DNA of 64,000 bases, taken from Cercis canadensis. Taxonomy: Eukaryota > Streptophyta > Magnoliopsida > Fabales > Fabaceae. Below, one piece after another: positions 35,999 through 48,020 of this stretch. Positions within the stretch are counted from its first letter, which is position 1. Each line of letters starts with the position of its first letter. The position numbers were made by a program, and so were the translations under genes. Location of the stretch: assembly GCA_003255065.1 (NCBI GenBank), contig QAOA01005888.1:285461-349460 (forward strand), written 5' to 3'. Below the pieces are notes generated by a model, which made no database searches, was not told the origin of the DNA, and saw only the letters and a program-made list of their open reading frames with translations.

Positions 35999-37165
35999 TG
36001 TCCAGGACCAGGAGAAATGCAAATGCTTTAACTGGCCATATCACACTTGTTAGTTTGTTATCATAGCTAAAAGTTTTCGAGTATTTACTGTGATATTTTT
36101 GCATCTGGAGATGGTGACATTTTTTGTGCAACACTGTTGCATTCTATTTGTATTTTAACAAAAGAAATCTCAATAAACATAATTTCCCTCAAAAAAAACA
36201 AATTTCTATGAACATAGTGACTTTCTTTTATGTTTCTTCTTCTTATCTCTTCTCAGACTGAAATGGTTCAATACAGCAATTATTCTATGAAAGTGGGGAA
36301 GCATAATTACATAGCCGTTTCCACTTGCGTCCACTTACTTCTTGGTAAACCACTTCTTAATGAGAATAATGTCATAGAGAAATCTTATTTGCACTTGCAG
36401 AACTAAAAAATAAAATGGTTCTCTTATTCTATGTGATACTTCAACATCCTCCTATAGCCCGAAGCAGTCCTGCAATATGGACCTCATCCAACAGTTGATA
36501 TGAATCGGTGGGGTGTAAAAAGATAACTGAAAATAACCTCAAACCTGTTAGTCAAATGATAAGCTGTCAAAGATCCTCCAAATTCATAATATCGGGTTGT
36601 GCCTTCATGTATGTACCTATGACACCAGTGCCAACTTAATAGGGATTAAAACTCATCAAGAGAATGAAATCCTGAGGCACAATCATGATTTTACTTAAAA
36701 AGTTCCTTTAGGCATGGATGTACACTATCATTAATGTTCAAATACAAAACAGACAGAAAATATCATGAGTGTCTTGTCTTGAACAAACAAATTAAGGCAA
36801 ACTTTTCCGCTCAGCCATAGAATGCTGTGGCTTGTTCTGGCAACTCTCAGAAGTTTTTTTAGGTACATAGCAACTGTTAGAAGCTGCCAGAAGGAACATA
36901 TATACAAATACTGAAGACCCATCAATTATAGTAATGGTACAGGAACACCACCACCACAATGTCATCCGATGAAGAATGATTTACAGTAGAAAAGTTTCCA
37001 CCGGTACTCTCATGTGCCAAACATGTTATGTTATAAACCAGCCTGAGCGTGGAACAAAAATCATTCCTCCCACTGAGTGCAAATATATCATCGCTCTGTG
37101 CCTGGTACCAGGACCAGCCAAATCTCGCATATTTTCCACACTGCCATAAGCTGCCCTCTGATTCA
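35999..37165. other. Convergent 3' spacer between mutase-like gene and LAZ1
   Basis: Holds the two 3' UTRs. No gene, repeat or strong motif is seen; weak open frames here show no recognisable protein. Confidence 0.6.
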
Positions 37166-40100
37166 TTACTCTTTGGTAACCCATCTATGGCCTCTAATCT
37201 GGTAGCCACCATAGCTTTGATCACTACTGCTCTCTCCTCCACTCTCGGCACTAGTATATCCAGATTTTCTGCGGTGCTTCTTTCCCCTTGATACCCCACT
37301 ATCACTGGTGCTCCCATTCAAGAGGGGGTCATCTATTCCCCGAATCACCCTCCTCGAAGGTGATGATGAGGCAATGCAACTATCATCCTTTGTTCTTCTT
37401 CTATCTTTGTCATGCCTCTTAATGTTTTGGGAGATTCTGTGTAGTTTCTCATTGAACCTAGTGAACCCCTTTTCCACAGGTTCCACTGCTTGGTTGACTG
37501 TGAACTTCACATCTTTGACAATCTGAATGTAAGAGCAAATACAAAATAAAAGGTGGCGCTCAAGATTTAGATGAAATACACTAAGTGCAGCATTTTCAAT
37601 TAAGAGGACAACCACATTGATTATATATAAACATTCTTCGAACATTCTCTTCCTGCCAACTGTGAATTGCGGATTCCAGTTCAGTGATTGAAATTGGCTG
37701 ATACATTAGAAATTGCTCGTACAAGCAGTTGCAAATAACTATCATTCTACCTGATCATCTTATAACATTTTTATTTTCTTTTCTCCCGAGTATATTCTGC
37801 AAAATATGCTCTGTACTTTGAACATTTAAAAACATGAAATTAAGATCCTCTTTGTTAATATGATGTTGAAAACTCCAAAACAACGCTAACAGGTTTCACC
37901 TAATTCTTTTTTAACACTATAACAGAAGATATTTCGTTTCACTTAATTATTTACAGCCATTATGACAATTTCATAAGCCCTTAAAGATTTAAATGTTCAG
38001 AGAGTAATTTTTTGCAAGTAAGGGGACTCTACCAGGTACTGATGAGCACCACATGCACAAAATAACTTGCAGTAGCAGTATTAGTAAGATACAAGAAACT
38101 TACATATCCACTACCACCAATAACAACATCACGAACACTTTCTCTGATTGTCATCCCACTCTTGGCATCAATGTCAGGAGTAGGAAGACGTAGCTTTGTG
38201 GGACGTTCACTATCCCTAATCTCATCTGGATCAAGAGGACAGTCGGCAGAGTAATCTCCAAGAACTGAAACACTTCCCTGAAAGCAGTCTCCCATGAGCT
38301 CATAAGGCTTTGCTGGAAACACGTAGAGGTGAACTATGGAAGCAATGCCCATCTGTGCTGGATGAATACAAAGAGCTGTTAAACTTCATTCATCCCCTTA
38401 TCCGGAGTAGTCATAGAAATTTCACACATGAAGACAAGAAAGGAGCACATATTCTTTTGAGGCCAAAAGGTTCAAGTGCAAGCTTAAAGAACATACTATA
38501 AACCTGAGAACTTAAGTTTTTGATAACACATGAAAAATGCCAGAACAGAGTATTATAAAATTAGAAAATATGAACTACTGAATTTTCTAACATATTTATC
38601 CCATGGGCTTCAGTTCCCTGACAAATATAAGATCAATAGAATTATCTACTTTCCAACCACAGTAGTATTTATGTAAATTGGGGCTCATAACACATACCTA
38701 GTAGGCTTTGTCGAAAACAATCATATTCTATCAATGCTTGATGACAATATTATAATGTAATATAAGAATAGTTATGGCATGAACCTATATGCAAGAGACG
38801 GAACAATTAGCAACAATTTGACATCAATCATATAGAGAGCTTAACATATTCAAATTGAAGAATTCATTTCACACCAGGAAGCCTCTATCAAAAGAGAAAA
38901 TTCATTTTGCAGACCATATGAAAAGTTCCCTTACAACAAATAGTCAGTTGTCTTAGAAGCATGATATTTACATTTTAGTTTCATTGTCTTCCACAAGATA
39001 CTTACAGTGGCATATCTGAGATGGATCCTTTTATTCTTTTAATTTCATTGTCTAAAATGCTTCAGATTAGATGCTAAAACATGCTAAAATGGCTCTAAAA
39101 CAAACCAGAACATTTGAATTTTTAATCCTTTCTAGTAATTAGAGAAATGAACAAATAAATATACTACGTTTTATATATATATAAATTTGAATTACCTATT
39201 AATTTTTATATGCACATAACATTTTGAATATTACAAGTACCCCATTGTGCCCATATTCTAGATTTTTCAAAAAAAAATGTTGTTGGATTAGATAAGCATC
39301 CATATCTGTGCAACATAGGTTGTAATTTGTAACAGATCAACAAAAAAAGTTCTTCAGATAACTGTTCTATCAAAGCCAACAAATTAATTGCCAATGCAAA
39401 TGGGGAAACTAACTCCAGTGAAGGACATCTACCTCGATGCAAATAATAAAATCTTGGACACTTGACTTAAACTCCAAGCCTTGTGCTATAGGACTTTTGA
39501 ACAAACCGAGGGCATAGAGGAGAGCAATTGCCACACCTTGCCACCAAGTGAGGAACACAATTGATTTAAACGTCAAAAATTTGGCCAATGGCTTTATATG
39601 TGCCAATTCATCCTTTGTAACAGTATAAAATTGAACAAGGCAGTACAATGCCCATGACTGACTGAAATTTAGAACCACAGCCATATAGATATACCTACAA
39701 AAGTGGCAAAGAGCTCATGCAGTTAGATATAACTCCAGATTCCCTTTACTTTCCACTATAAGGGCTTAGTAGCACAAAATTTAATATGATGATACCAAAT
39801 AGGAAAATGAAACTACTGAACCTAAAACAACAGTATTTTCAATATCACCGCATGCAAGTGAATCACAAGGCATCAGTAGTGATCAGATGTAAACAGAACC
39901 AATAGCATCCCATACAAAGGGTGTAGTTTCAAATATCCTAGGGCCCAAAGAAGCTTGGCTGCAGAGATCTCTTTCTATCAGATTCGGGGCTGTTAACCAA
40001 AGAGAAGGCCAGATGGTCAAAGCAGGATGCATCCAAAGCTATGGAGAAGAATACTTCTGAATGGTAGAGTTACCAACTACTCTTTATGCTGGGATTCTCA

Positions 40101-42400
40101 GGTAGACATGCTCAATGTTACTGCCTCTTAAGTTACAAAGGACAAATTTGAAATGGCACATCTAAAAGCTGGTTTTCAGCTAAAAATTCAATTAACTACC
40201 TCAAAATCACCAATATTAACCCTTCCCAGGTGTAATAAAAAAATAAAAAATATCAGAGACCACTTCTTTAGTTATATTATATAGTGGCAAAAGTAACAAT
40301 AAATACACATATATACAAAGAATTCGTATGTACAATTAAGTCATATGAAGATAATCACTTAGAATGAATGTACAGAATAAGTATAAGATAAGCAAGTTAT
40401 TTGAGACAAAAAACACAGAGGACAGAAGAAAACAACAATGACTAATAGCTAATTCAACATATTTAAGTAATTAGCGGCCATTTCAAATTTTTCTCACCCG
40501 CATCCCCATTTAAATTCTCCTTCACAGTAGACTCCAAAGGCTTCAAGGATTACTGCCAATATAGCAGTCAATGACTTTATTATCATCTGTAAGAAAAATA
40601 AAATATTTTGAGACATTTAATATGAAGCAAAATACTTAGAGGAAAAAGGAACAGAATAATAAACCATTAAAGTGACAGAAGCATACATATTGAACAATTC
40701 CAAATTTCACTATTTGGTAAAACCACCGACCAAGTTTCCATGGTTTTAAGAAGTAATTCATTGGAAATGGATGCTTTACAGTTCCCTTCTCAGAACTATG
40801 CTCCAATAGAGGAGTCTTAACACTTGCACGACCTTCTCTTTCCATAAATTCAATTGTCCTCTCCTCACCACCTGGGATGAAAGAGATAAAAGAGAAGAAA
40901 GGAAAAGTAAGCAACAAAGACATTAATACAAGAATTGAACTCAGTGTTCAGGGGGGAAAAGAAAAAGCAATCTGCATGTGTAGATGAAATCCAGGAGAAG
41001 CTGCATTTCCACTTCAAAAGTATAATACACATCTATAATAAGAGCAATGCAAAATGTTTCAAATTATCAATAGAGTCATGAAACCAATCAATTTAAAATA
41101 CTCTTCAACACCTAAACAATTATCTACAAAATGGATATTTTGACAGATGAACACCATAACCTAGTCATCCTTAAAAAGAAATTTTGAACAACATGCATGA
41201 AAAATTGATAAGCCAAATTAAACATGCAGATCTAACAAATTTAGAACCACAAAAGGCATATAAACACAGCAAGTACATATGATTCAATAACATAAAAAAT
41301 TCATGCTGCCCTGAGCCCCCCCTCCCCAAAAAAATATAACTATATCTTCCTTCCTATTTCCCCCTTTTCAGGCAAAGATACAATATCAACATATGTGTAT
41401 ATATATATAACAACTAGTCAAATATCAACATATGAAAAATTAGAGTTCATAAATAAATTGCAAGAAAGACTAGATTATGAGCAAGCTCTGACTCTCACTA
41501 AAAGAAGGAAACAAATAACTGGAGAAAGAAAGAAAAAAGTCATCTTTGCAAATTTCCAAACTAATACACCACTGCATAAAAAAGATCAAAGCATCCAGTT
41601 CTAAACCCAGTGAAAGCATTAATATCATAGAATTAAATTCCATGTGATTGTTAATAGCTCCTGTAAGTACCTACCCAAACACGCAACAAGGTATCTTCCA
41701 AAACAATACATGGCAAATGATTCATAGCAGTCGCGCAGTATCTCACAATCAACACTGATTGATGGATTCACCAATGATACAAACTGCTAAAAACAATGAG
41801 AATTAGAAGCAGTGAAAACAGTGTAGCTTATAACGTAAAAGATAAAATAAAGGAGAAAAGAAAAGTTTGTTTCAAATGCCACAAATAGACTATAACACCT
41901 GGAGATTTCAGAGAAATGTATAATAAAAGCAGGTGGACCTTTAAGCACGAATGTATGATTATATAACGAACACCTTTTCTGCTTGTCATGCTGATCTTTT
42001 TAAAAGATACAATATCAGTCCAACGTATCTCAGACAGGCTGAAATATTAATTACATAAAACCATTTCATTTTTCTAAAACAACTTACCGATTCTACTACG
42101 TAGCATGGAACCATTAGGACAACTCCAATCAAAAATTTTTGCTCCTGAGACATATTGACAGGGGTAATTAATTAATAAGAAAGCATGCTTGGCAAACAAC
42201 ATTTTAGAAGTAAAACATTAAAGGAGGAGAACCTCGGGATTTTTGTAGGCCGAAAGATGCTCAAATATAAGATACATTGACAGAGTAAGAGTGAGAAGGA
42301 CTAAGGCACCGGCAATTAGAGTTGCCCATGTAGGTGTCGAGTAGGTCAATTGGGGGACAATGTTGAGATAACCTAATATCTTCATCAGTTGTGTAGACAT
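37166..42400 (-). CDS. LAZ1: LAZ1 / DUF300 seven-helix membrane protein
   Basis: A multi-pass protein of the organic-solute-transporter-alpha (DUF300) family; Arabidopsis LAZ1 acts at the tonoplast in vacuole integrity, hypersensitive cell death and brassinosteroid signalling. Eight exons: 42400-42233, 42144-42088, 41783-41675, 40871-40687, 40586-40498, 39694-39433, 38352-38104 and 37522-37166, giving 491 aa. Seen: helix 1 around TLIAGALVLLTLTLSMYLIF, LSAYKNPEEQKFLIGVVLMV, NPSISVDCEILRDCYESFAM (the DUF300 core), a GGEERTIEFMEREG loop, WGCGYIYMAVVLNFSQSWAL, FLTWWQGVAIALLYALG, then a long soluble tail with a Ser/basic-rich end ...IRGHRWVTKE. Splice sites are all GT/AG. The gene sits tail to tail with the mutase-like gene. 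Confidence 0.94.
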
Positions 42401-43314
42401 CTAACTGACCTATACCGTCACATATAGCCAGCATAACTGAGCTATAAGTTCCATAGAAATTGCATCTGGTGACACAAGAGCACTGCCAAAAGGTATTTAC
42501 CTGTTGACAGGATGGATTGCAAGAAATTATGAGAATTCAGATAATATATAATAATAAAGCACGAAACCACATACGTATCCATATGCAGGGGCACAATAGA
42601 TTCATGAAGAACTTACTCCAAGACTTCTCTGAAGTTCATCGGATTTATTTTTAAAAAAAACTGCAGTTTTGACAATAGATACAAAGACCAAGTTTTACCA
42701 CATAATTCTAACCATGAAAAAACTAACCAGTCCACCTGAACGTGAGCTTGGTTTATGAAATTTCATCAACTTTGGCATAGTGAACTCTCCAAAAAAAAGA
42801 GAAAAAAAAAAAAAAAAGATTTTTAAGAAGATAAAGTGACAGAAATTGAAAGGTGGAAACCTAAATACGCATAATTGCAGCATATCATCGGCAAGGTAGA
42901 CGGAGGGAGGCAGTAATGAGATGTAAAGAGGGAATTGAATTGAGTGAGGTCAGAAAGAATCAGATAAACTTACGGTCAAAGGAAAAAGGCAAATTCGACA
43001 ACAAAATTTGGATCGTCGTCTTCGTTGACAAGCAACACAATCGAAGAAACGGGTTTTCGTATTACAGTGGCAGTGGCACTACTTTTGTACTTGGATGATC
43101 GGCATTTAGAATTAGAGCTCCAAAAGGTAAATTGACTAGTGGGGTATGAATATGATCATGAATTTGCAATTGCAAGGCCAAGCTTGCCAAATTCCCTCGC
43201 CTTGTCTTGCCCGCCTGTCCCTATTGCCACCACCGCCTGTTTGTTTACGCTACGGAATTTACGATTTACCACTATTCCGAACCAAAATGATGAAAAAAAA
43301 AAAGTTAAAAATTA
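42401..43314. other. LAZ1 5' region
   Basis: Probable 5' UTR (perhaps with an intron) and promoter of LAZ1; includes poly-A runs near 42795. Ends at a MITE copy. No separate gene is seen. Confidence 0.55.
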
Positions 43315-44052
43315 CAGGATTCTAGACGCTTTTTGACACAAATATTACATTGTACAAAAGTATTTACCTAAATATTACAAGTTTTAAACTATTTACACAA
43401 ATATTACATTTTTTAAGAATTTAAAAAAAAATTAAAAAAAAAGATTTTCGGACACATGGGACCCACCGAACAAGCCGTGGGCCTCACTGCGTGTCTCAAG
43501 CCAAAATCCATCTGTTCCAATCCTTTTTATCTCTGGTTGGCTACTTTATCATATTTTGTCATTGTACTAGTTGTACTGGTTAATTATTTCATCAACATGT
43601 AAAACATGGTTCAACGATGATCAAAGCGTTTTTTGGAGATTTTGATGTATAATGGCTTGTGGGTTGAATCAGAGGCTATCGAAATTTATGTAATTTCATA
43701 TGAAAAGATTTTGGCCTAGTGTCCGATGGGTCCCACGTGTCGGAAAATCTTTTTTTTTTTTAATTTTTAAATTTTTAAAAAGTGTAATATTTATGTAAAT
43801 AATTTGAAATTTGTAATATTTGGGTAAATACTTTTATACAATGTAATATTTGTGTCAAAAGACCTATTCTAGGATAGTACATGAATATGTGATATTATAT
43901 TGACGTGATAAACATACGTAATTTTTATATTTTATTTTATTTTCTCAAATAAATTTAAAAACATTTAATTTATACATATATCATTCTCAAATTAACTAAT
44001 TTCATGTAATATGACATATTATATAAATATAAAAAGTATTCAAGAAATCTCC
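43315..44052. repeat. Copy 1 of a ~200-bp dispersed MITE, split by a MULE-like insertion
   Basis: The short left end (GGATTCTAG at 43317-43325) and the main body (43866-44052) belong to a repeat also found at 56694-56892 and 57256-57465. Shared landmarks are ACGTAATTTTTATATTTTAT, TCAAATAAATTTAAAA and AAGAAATCTC. A 540 bp element separates the two parts. Confidence 0.75.
43326..43865. mobile_element. Non-autonomous MULE-like MITE (540 bp)
   Basis: The inverted arms of about 150 bp start near CTTTTTGACACAAATATTAC and contain AAGATTTTCGGACAC, then GGGACCCA; the right arm mirrors these as TGGGTCCCACGTGTCGGAAA. ATTCTAG is repeated at 43319-43325 and 43866-43872 (7 exact bases of a probable 9 bp duplication). 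The centre is a short unique stretch. The ends resemble those of the Pack-MULE at 17959 (TTTGACNCAAA). Confidence 0.8.
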
Positions 44053-44513
44053 TATGTATAAATATGACTAAGTTTGCTGTTTGGATTTCGGATTTGGAAA
44101 ACGTTAAATATAGATATTAATAGGCCAAGTCTACAATACCCATTGATGAAAATGGGCACCGGTGCAAAGGCTCTTTATGAACGTTGGATTTTCATTCAAT
44201 GGTCCAGATTGTGTTTAGTGCTACTTGAAGAACCAGTTTTAAGAAATACAATAATATGATCCAATATTTTTATAAAATTATGCAATGACCCCATAATTTT
44301 TCCTCCTCTGCACTCTTCGACAACAACGATCCAGCTTTCCAAACCATCTTAGTTCCACGAATTCAACAACAGCGATCCCCCAAACAATGATGATGAGCAA
44401 CGCCATTAGTTGCAGTGTTTTATCTGCAGAAGGCCGTAAGAAGAAAAATATTTTTTTAGATGCCGCCAAGCTCAGGGATACCAATTCACGGACTCAGTTC
44501 CCGATTCGATGAA

Positions 44514-44995
44514 GGCCATGGATTCCAGCCCCACGAAGCTTGATTACTACGATGACATGTGGAAGCTGCAAGCCTACAATCTACCGCCACACTCCTCTCC
44601 TACTTCAAGGTATACCCTTTTTTCACTTCTTTTTTTTTTCATTTTGTTGGATATTTTTAATTTAATTACTGTTTGGTTATGAGAATTGAGAAATTGCAGG
44701 AAAGATCAAGGGTACCGAACAGTGAAAATGCAAAGAGAAATTGAATGTTGTTCTGTATTGTTTAAGAATAACTTGATTAGATTTTCATCGCCATTCATTG
44801 GAGCCAATAAAGTTGAGCTTTGTTTTTTGGGATTTTTTGTTGTGGTTTTGGAAATTTAAAAGGGCAATGATGGTAGAAATGCTTTGATATTAGATCGTAC
44901 AATCTTCTATCCGCAAGGTGGTGGTCAGCCAGTGGACAATGGTTTTCATACACGTTGCTGGTTTAGACCTCAAGTTTATGGTTCAAGATGTTCGA
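44514..44995 (+). pseudogene. Captured alanyl-tRNA editing (AlaX-like) gene fragment
   Basis: The first exon reads MDSSPTKLDYYDDMWKLQA, then after a frame break ATLLSYFK at the GT donor (about 44610). The second exon, after an AG near 44860, reads GNDGRNALILDRTIFYPQGG, then GQPVDNGF, and after another frame break LKFMVQDVRSKDGI. FYPQGGGQP is the signature of the alanyl/threonyl-tRNA editing domain, which hydrolyses mischarged tRNA. The retained intron shows capture at the DNA level. At least two frame breaks make it non-functional. Confidence 0.8.
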
Positions 44996-45009
44996 TCAAA
45001 AGATGGAAT

Positions 45010-45290
45010 TACTGGTTCACACCGTCCATCACCCAAGTTCCATGGTCTCCAGTTTCTTCTTGTGCCGAACTCCAAGTCGTGGCCCACCCGACTTCGAATT
45101 CGTTTCGCTTAGTAGCAATCACTCTTCTCCCTTCACATCCCTCGATTTCATCCACGACCTTGCAGGTATCAAGATTTTGCAGTCATGCAATGGTTTATTG
45201 TTGTGCTTATCTTTTCACAACGAGGGAACTAGGACCCGCTCCAAGACTCAGGGCTTGCATCCGGGTCTTGCATATTGGGGGTGGGTCATG
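45010..45290 (+). pseudogene. Captured F-box protein fragment (At5g07610-like)
   Basis: The frame reads SSFFLCRTPSRGPPDFEFVS, then SLDFIHDLAGIKILQSCNGL and LLCLSF. The IKILQSCNGLLLC string is typical of plant F-box proteins of this group, just after the F-box domain. The F-box itself and the C-terminal part are absent. It is joined directly to the AlaX-like fragment inside TE1. Confidence 0.72.
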
Positions 45291-45879
45291 CTGGGTTGAT
45301 GTCTGTCTGAAATGAAGAGAAGAAAATGAAGAAGAAGAAATGGGCGTGAGAAAGATGGAGAAGAAGAGAAAATAAGTGTTTTTGGTTAGAGGAGAATAAA
45401 AGTAAATACATAAATTTTATGGGGCCAAAATATAATTAATTATTTACCGTCAATATTAAGTCATTTCATCTGAAATGTACACGTGACTTAATCTCAGTCA
45501 TTGATTGTTATTTGTACAGGTACCCATTTTCAGCCCTTTGTGTTGTAGACTTGACCATGTTAATAAGTCAAGTCTACAATACCAAAAGTCATGGGTATCG
45601 GTGCAAAGTGCACTATTTAGTCCTCCAATCATCCACTTGGCATAATGGTGGCTTAATGGAGCCAAAATTTTTCATAATAACATAGAGGTTTGAAGATTTT
45701 GATTAATTTATGTTTTAACCCCAATTTGTTTGGGTCGGTTCATTGGACTGGGTCCAGAGAATCCGGCCCATAATGACAAATTAGTTGTTTAGAAAATAGA
45801 TTGGACTTTTTTTAAATGGGCCTTTTGTTTAAATTCAAATATGAAATGAGAAATATTTTTTTGGTGATAGTAGCCCACA

Positions 45880-46200
45880 GTTTACTCATGAAATGGATCA
45901 TGTATTGCTTAAAAGGTATTTGTGATGATAAAGAGAAGCACAATAGAGCTTTCTTATGGGGCTCTTCTCAGGAGGCTGGACGTCCCCATCTAGTGAGCTG
46001 GAAGGATGTGTGCATGCCTAAGGAGCTTGGTGGGCTTGGGTTGCGGAGTGTGAGTTTATCTAACACTGCCTTCACGATGAAAGCTGGTTGGGGTCTTATG
46101 AAAGACAATGATAGCCTTTGGGCTAGGGTGCTTCGGTCTAAGTACAGAATGTGGTAACGATACCATCCCGCTAGTAAGTAGATGGAGAAATGATTCTAAC
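45880..46200 (+). pseudogene. LINE-1 reverse transcriptase C-terminal fragment
   Basis: The frame reads RAFLWGSSQEAGRPHLVSWK, then DVCMPKELGGLGLRSVSLSN and WARVLRSKYRMW, ending in a stop at about 46157. This is the conserved segment after the RT domain (zf-RVT region) of plant L1 elements. It is truncated on both sides and lies just inside the left arm of TE2, so it was captured by TE2 or inserted into it. Confidence 0.82.
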
Positions 46201-47150
46201 CTTTGGTAACGATAGCCTTTGGACTAGGGTTTAGGGTTTAGGACGTGTTTACCATGTGTTTTTAGTATAAGTTTATTTTAATTATTTTTTCAAGCTCCTT
46301 TTACTTATCTCTGGCTAATGAGATAATTTTAATTTCATTCTCATTATCACATTAAAATGGTTTTGATGATGATTATTAAAGGCCAAATAAAAAAAAATGA
46401 TGATTACTATGATCCTAATCATTTGATTTTGGTAGTAATTAAATTGATTTATACTTTAAAGCCCATTTTACTTATCACTCACCAATAAAAAAAGTGTGTG
46501 TCCTTACAACAAACTTTCCATTCATTTACCGGTGAAAACACACTCAACTCATATTGGGCCAACGTGTTTCATCGTAGCACTGATTTCAAAATCATAGGCC
46601 ACCTAGTTGTTTACAAATTATTAATGGGCCTAAATTTGTAATAAGTAAAGTTGAATATGCTATTTGTCCATTACTTAAGGCCCATTCCATAAAACATATG
46701 CAATAATTGTGAACAAAAGGAAAAGAATAAACTTTCCATTTATCCCTCTATGGTACAATATGAAATTAATCAATTTGGAGCTACTGAAAACGTGAGGCTT
46801 TATAATCTAGCATCAAAATCTAGAACAAACATCTTTTGTAAAAATGGTTACAAATTGGGTCCATTTTTTTTTTTTTTTATAGAATTGCTAATTAGCACAA
46901 ATTATTATGGCGAAATGATTTAAGGTCCCTATCAACTTTAACATCAATAAATAATTTTTTTTTTTGCTAATGAATAATAATTACTGCTTATTAAATTTAA
47001 TGATTATAATCTTTTGATTTTATTTTAGAAGAGTCACTATAATCTGAAAAATAAATGAACTTCTTATGAAAAAGTTTAAGCAAATCCAATTCAAGTTTAT
47101 ATTTAGTTAACTTCTTATTATATTAAGCAATAAAAAGCCCATATTTCAAC
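46201..47150. other. AT-rich interior of TE2
   Basis: No coding frame is recognised. It includes poly-A and poly-T runs (46867-46880, 46957-46966). Nothing else could be supported. Confidence 0.5.
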
Positions 47151-47157
47151 GGCAATT

Positions 47158-48020
47158 TGACGGAAATAATAAAGTTTGACAAACTATTTATACAAATTGG
47201 ACACTTTTAAAACTATTTACCTAAAAGTGACAGTTTTTAATATTTTAATAATTTTCAAATAATAGTTGAACACGCTTTATAAGTGTAAAGCGTTTTTGGA
47301 CTGAACACGCTTTAGAATATTTTTCTTAAAAGCGTGTCTACTATTCATTGGAAATAGATATGAAAAAAATATAGAAGAACATGCTTTTGAGCAAAAGCGT
47401 ATTCTACTTACTCAAAAGCGTGTTTGAGTCTTTTTTTTTTTAAAAAAAAATTATTTTCACTTTAAAAACCAAGCAAAAGCGTGTTCTACTTACTCAAAAG
47501 TGTGTTTGAGCCTTTTTTTTAAAAAAAAAAATTATTTTCACTTTAAAAACCGAACCTTTTGCTTGCTAATTGCATGACTTCGTCCTGACCTTCCTAAAAA
47601 ATGGGGGGGCTATGTTTGGACTAAATAATTCAATCAATGGGTTCAACAACACTGGTCTTAGAACAATCAAAGGAGTCTAAAAAGTTAAACTTCTTTCCTT
47701 ACGCAACTCAAAAAAACCATAAGCAATAAGACAAATAGACTCAAAACCCATTAAAAGTGGAACACGCTTTTAAACACACACTTTTGCCCAAAAGAGTGTT
47801 CTCCCTGTATCTTTTTTACAGTTATTTTTAGTGAATAGTAGATAAACTTTTGAAAAAAATATTTTAAAGCGTATTCAGTCCAAAAACGTTTTATACTTAT
47901 AAAACGTGTTCAATTGTGATTCAAAAATTATTAAAATATTTTAAACTGCTCCTTTTAAGTAAATAATTTTAAAAGTGTTCAATTTGTATAAATAATTTGT
48001 CCAACTGTATTATTTCCGTC
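47158..48020. mobile_element. Inverted-repeat element nested in TE2
   Basis: The left end ACGGAAATAATAAAGTTTGAC matches the inverse of the right end (ATTATTTCCGT at about 48010-48019). The arms pair over about 190 bp, including ACAAATTGGACACTTTTAAA, TTTTTGGACTGAA and ACACGCTTTA. The internal part is rich in AAAAGCGTGTT motifs. No target duplication could be fixed. Confidence 0.7.
47391..47554. repeat. 82-bp tandem duplication
   Basis: Two copies offset by 82 bp, each running from GCAAAAGCGT through TTCTACTTACTCAAAAG and a poly-T/poly-A run to CACTTTAAAAACC. It lies inside the nested element of TE2. Confidence 0.85.

Larger units (their letters stand above)
44123..45556. mobile_element. Chimeric Pack-MULE TE1 carrying two host gene fragments
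   Basis: Left end GGCCAAGTCTACAATACCC; the right end, read inward, is GGTCAAGTCTACAACAC. The flanks are ATATTAATA at 44114-44122 and ATGTTAATA at 45557-45565 (8 of 9 match). The length is 1434 bp with no transposase. It contains an AlaX-like exon-intron-exon fragment and an F-box fragment. TE1 has the same terminal family as TE2, which follows directly. Confidence 0.85.

Noticed and set aside
45816..46157. 113-codon open frame as a host gene
   Set aside because: It is a LINE reverse transcriptase fragment inside TE2.
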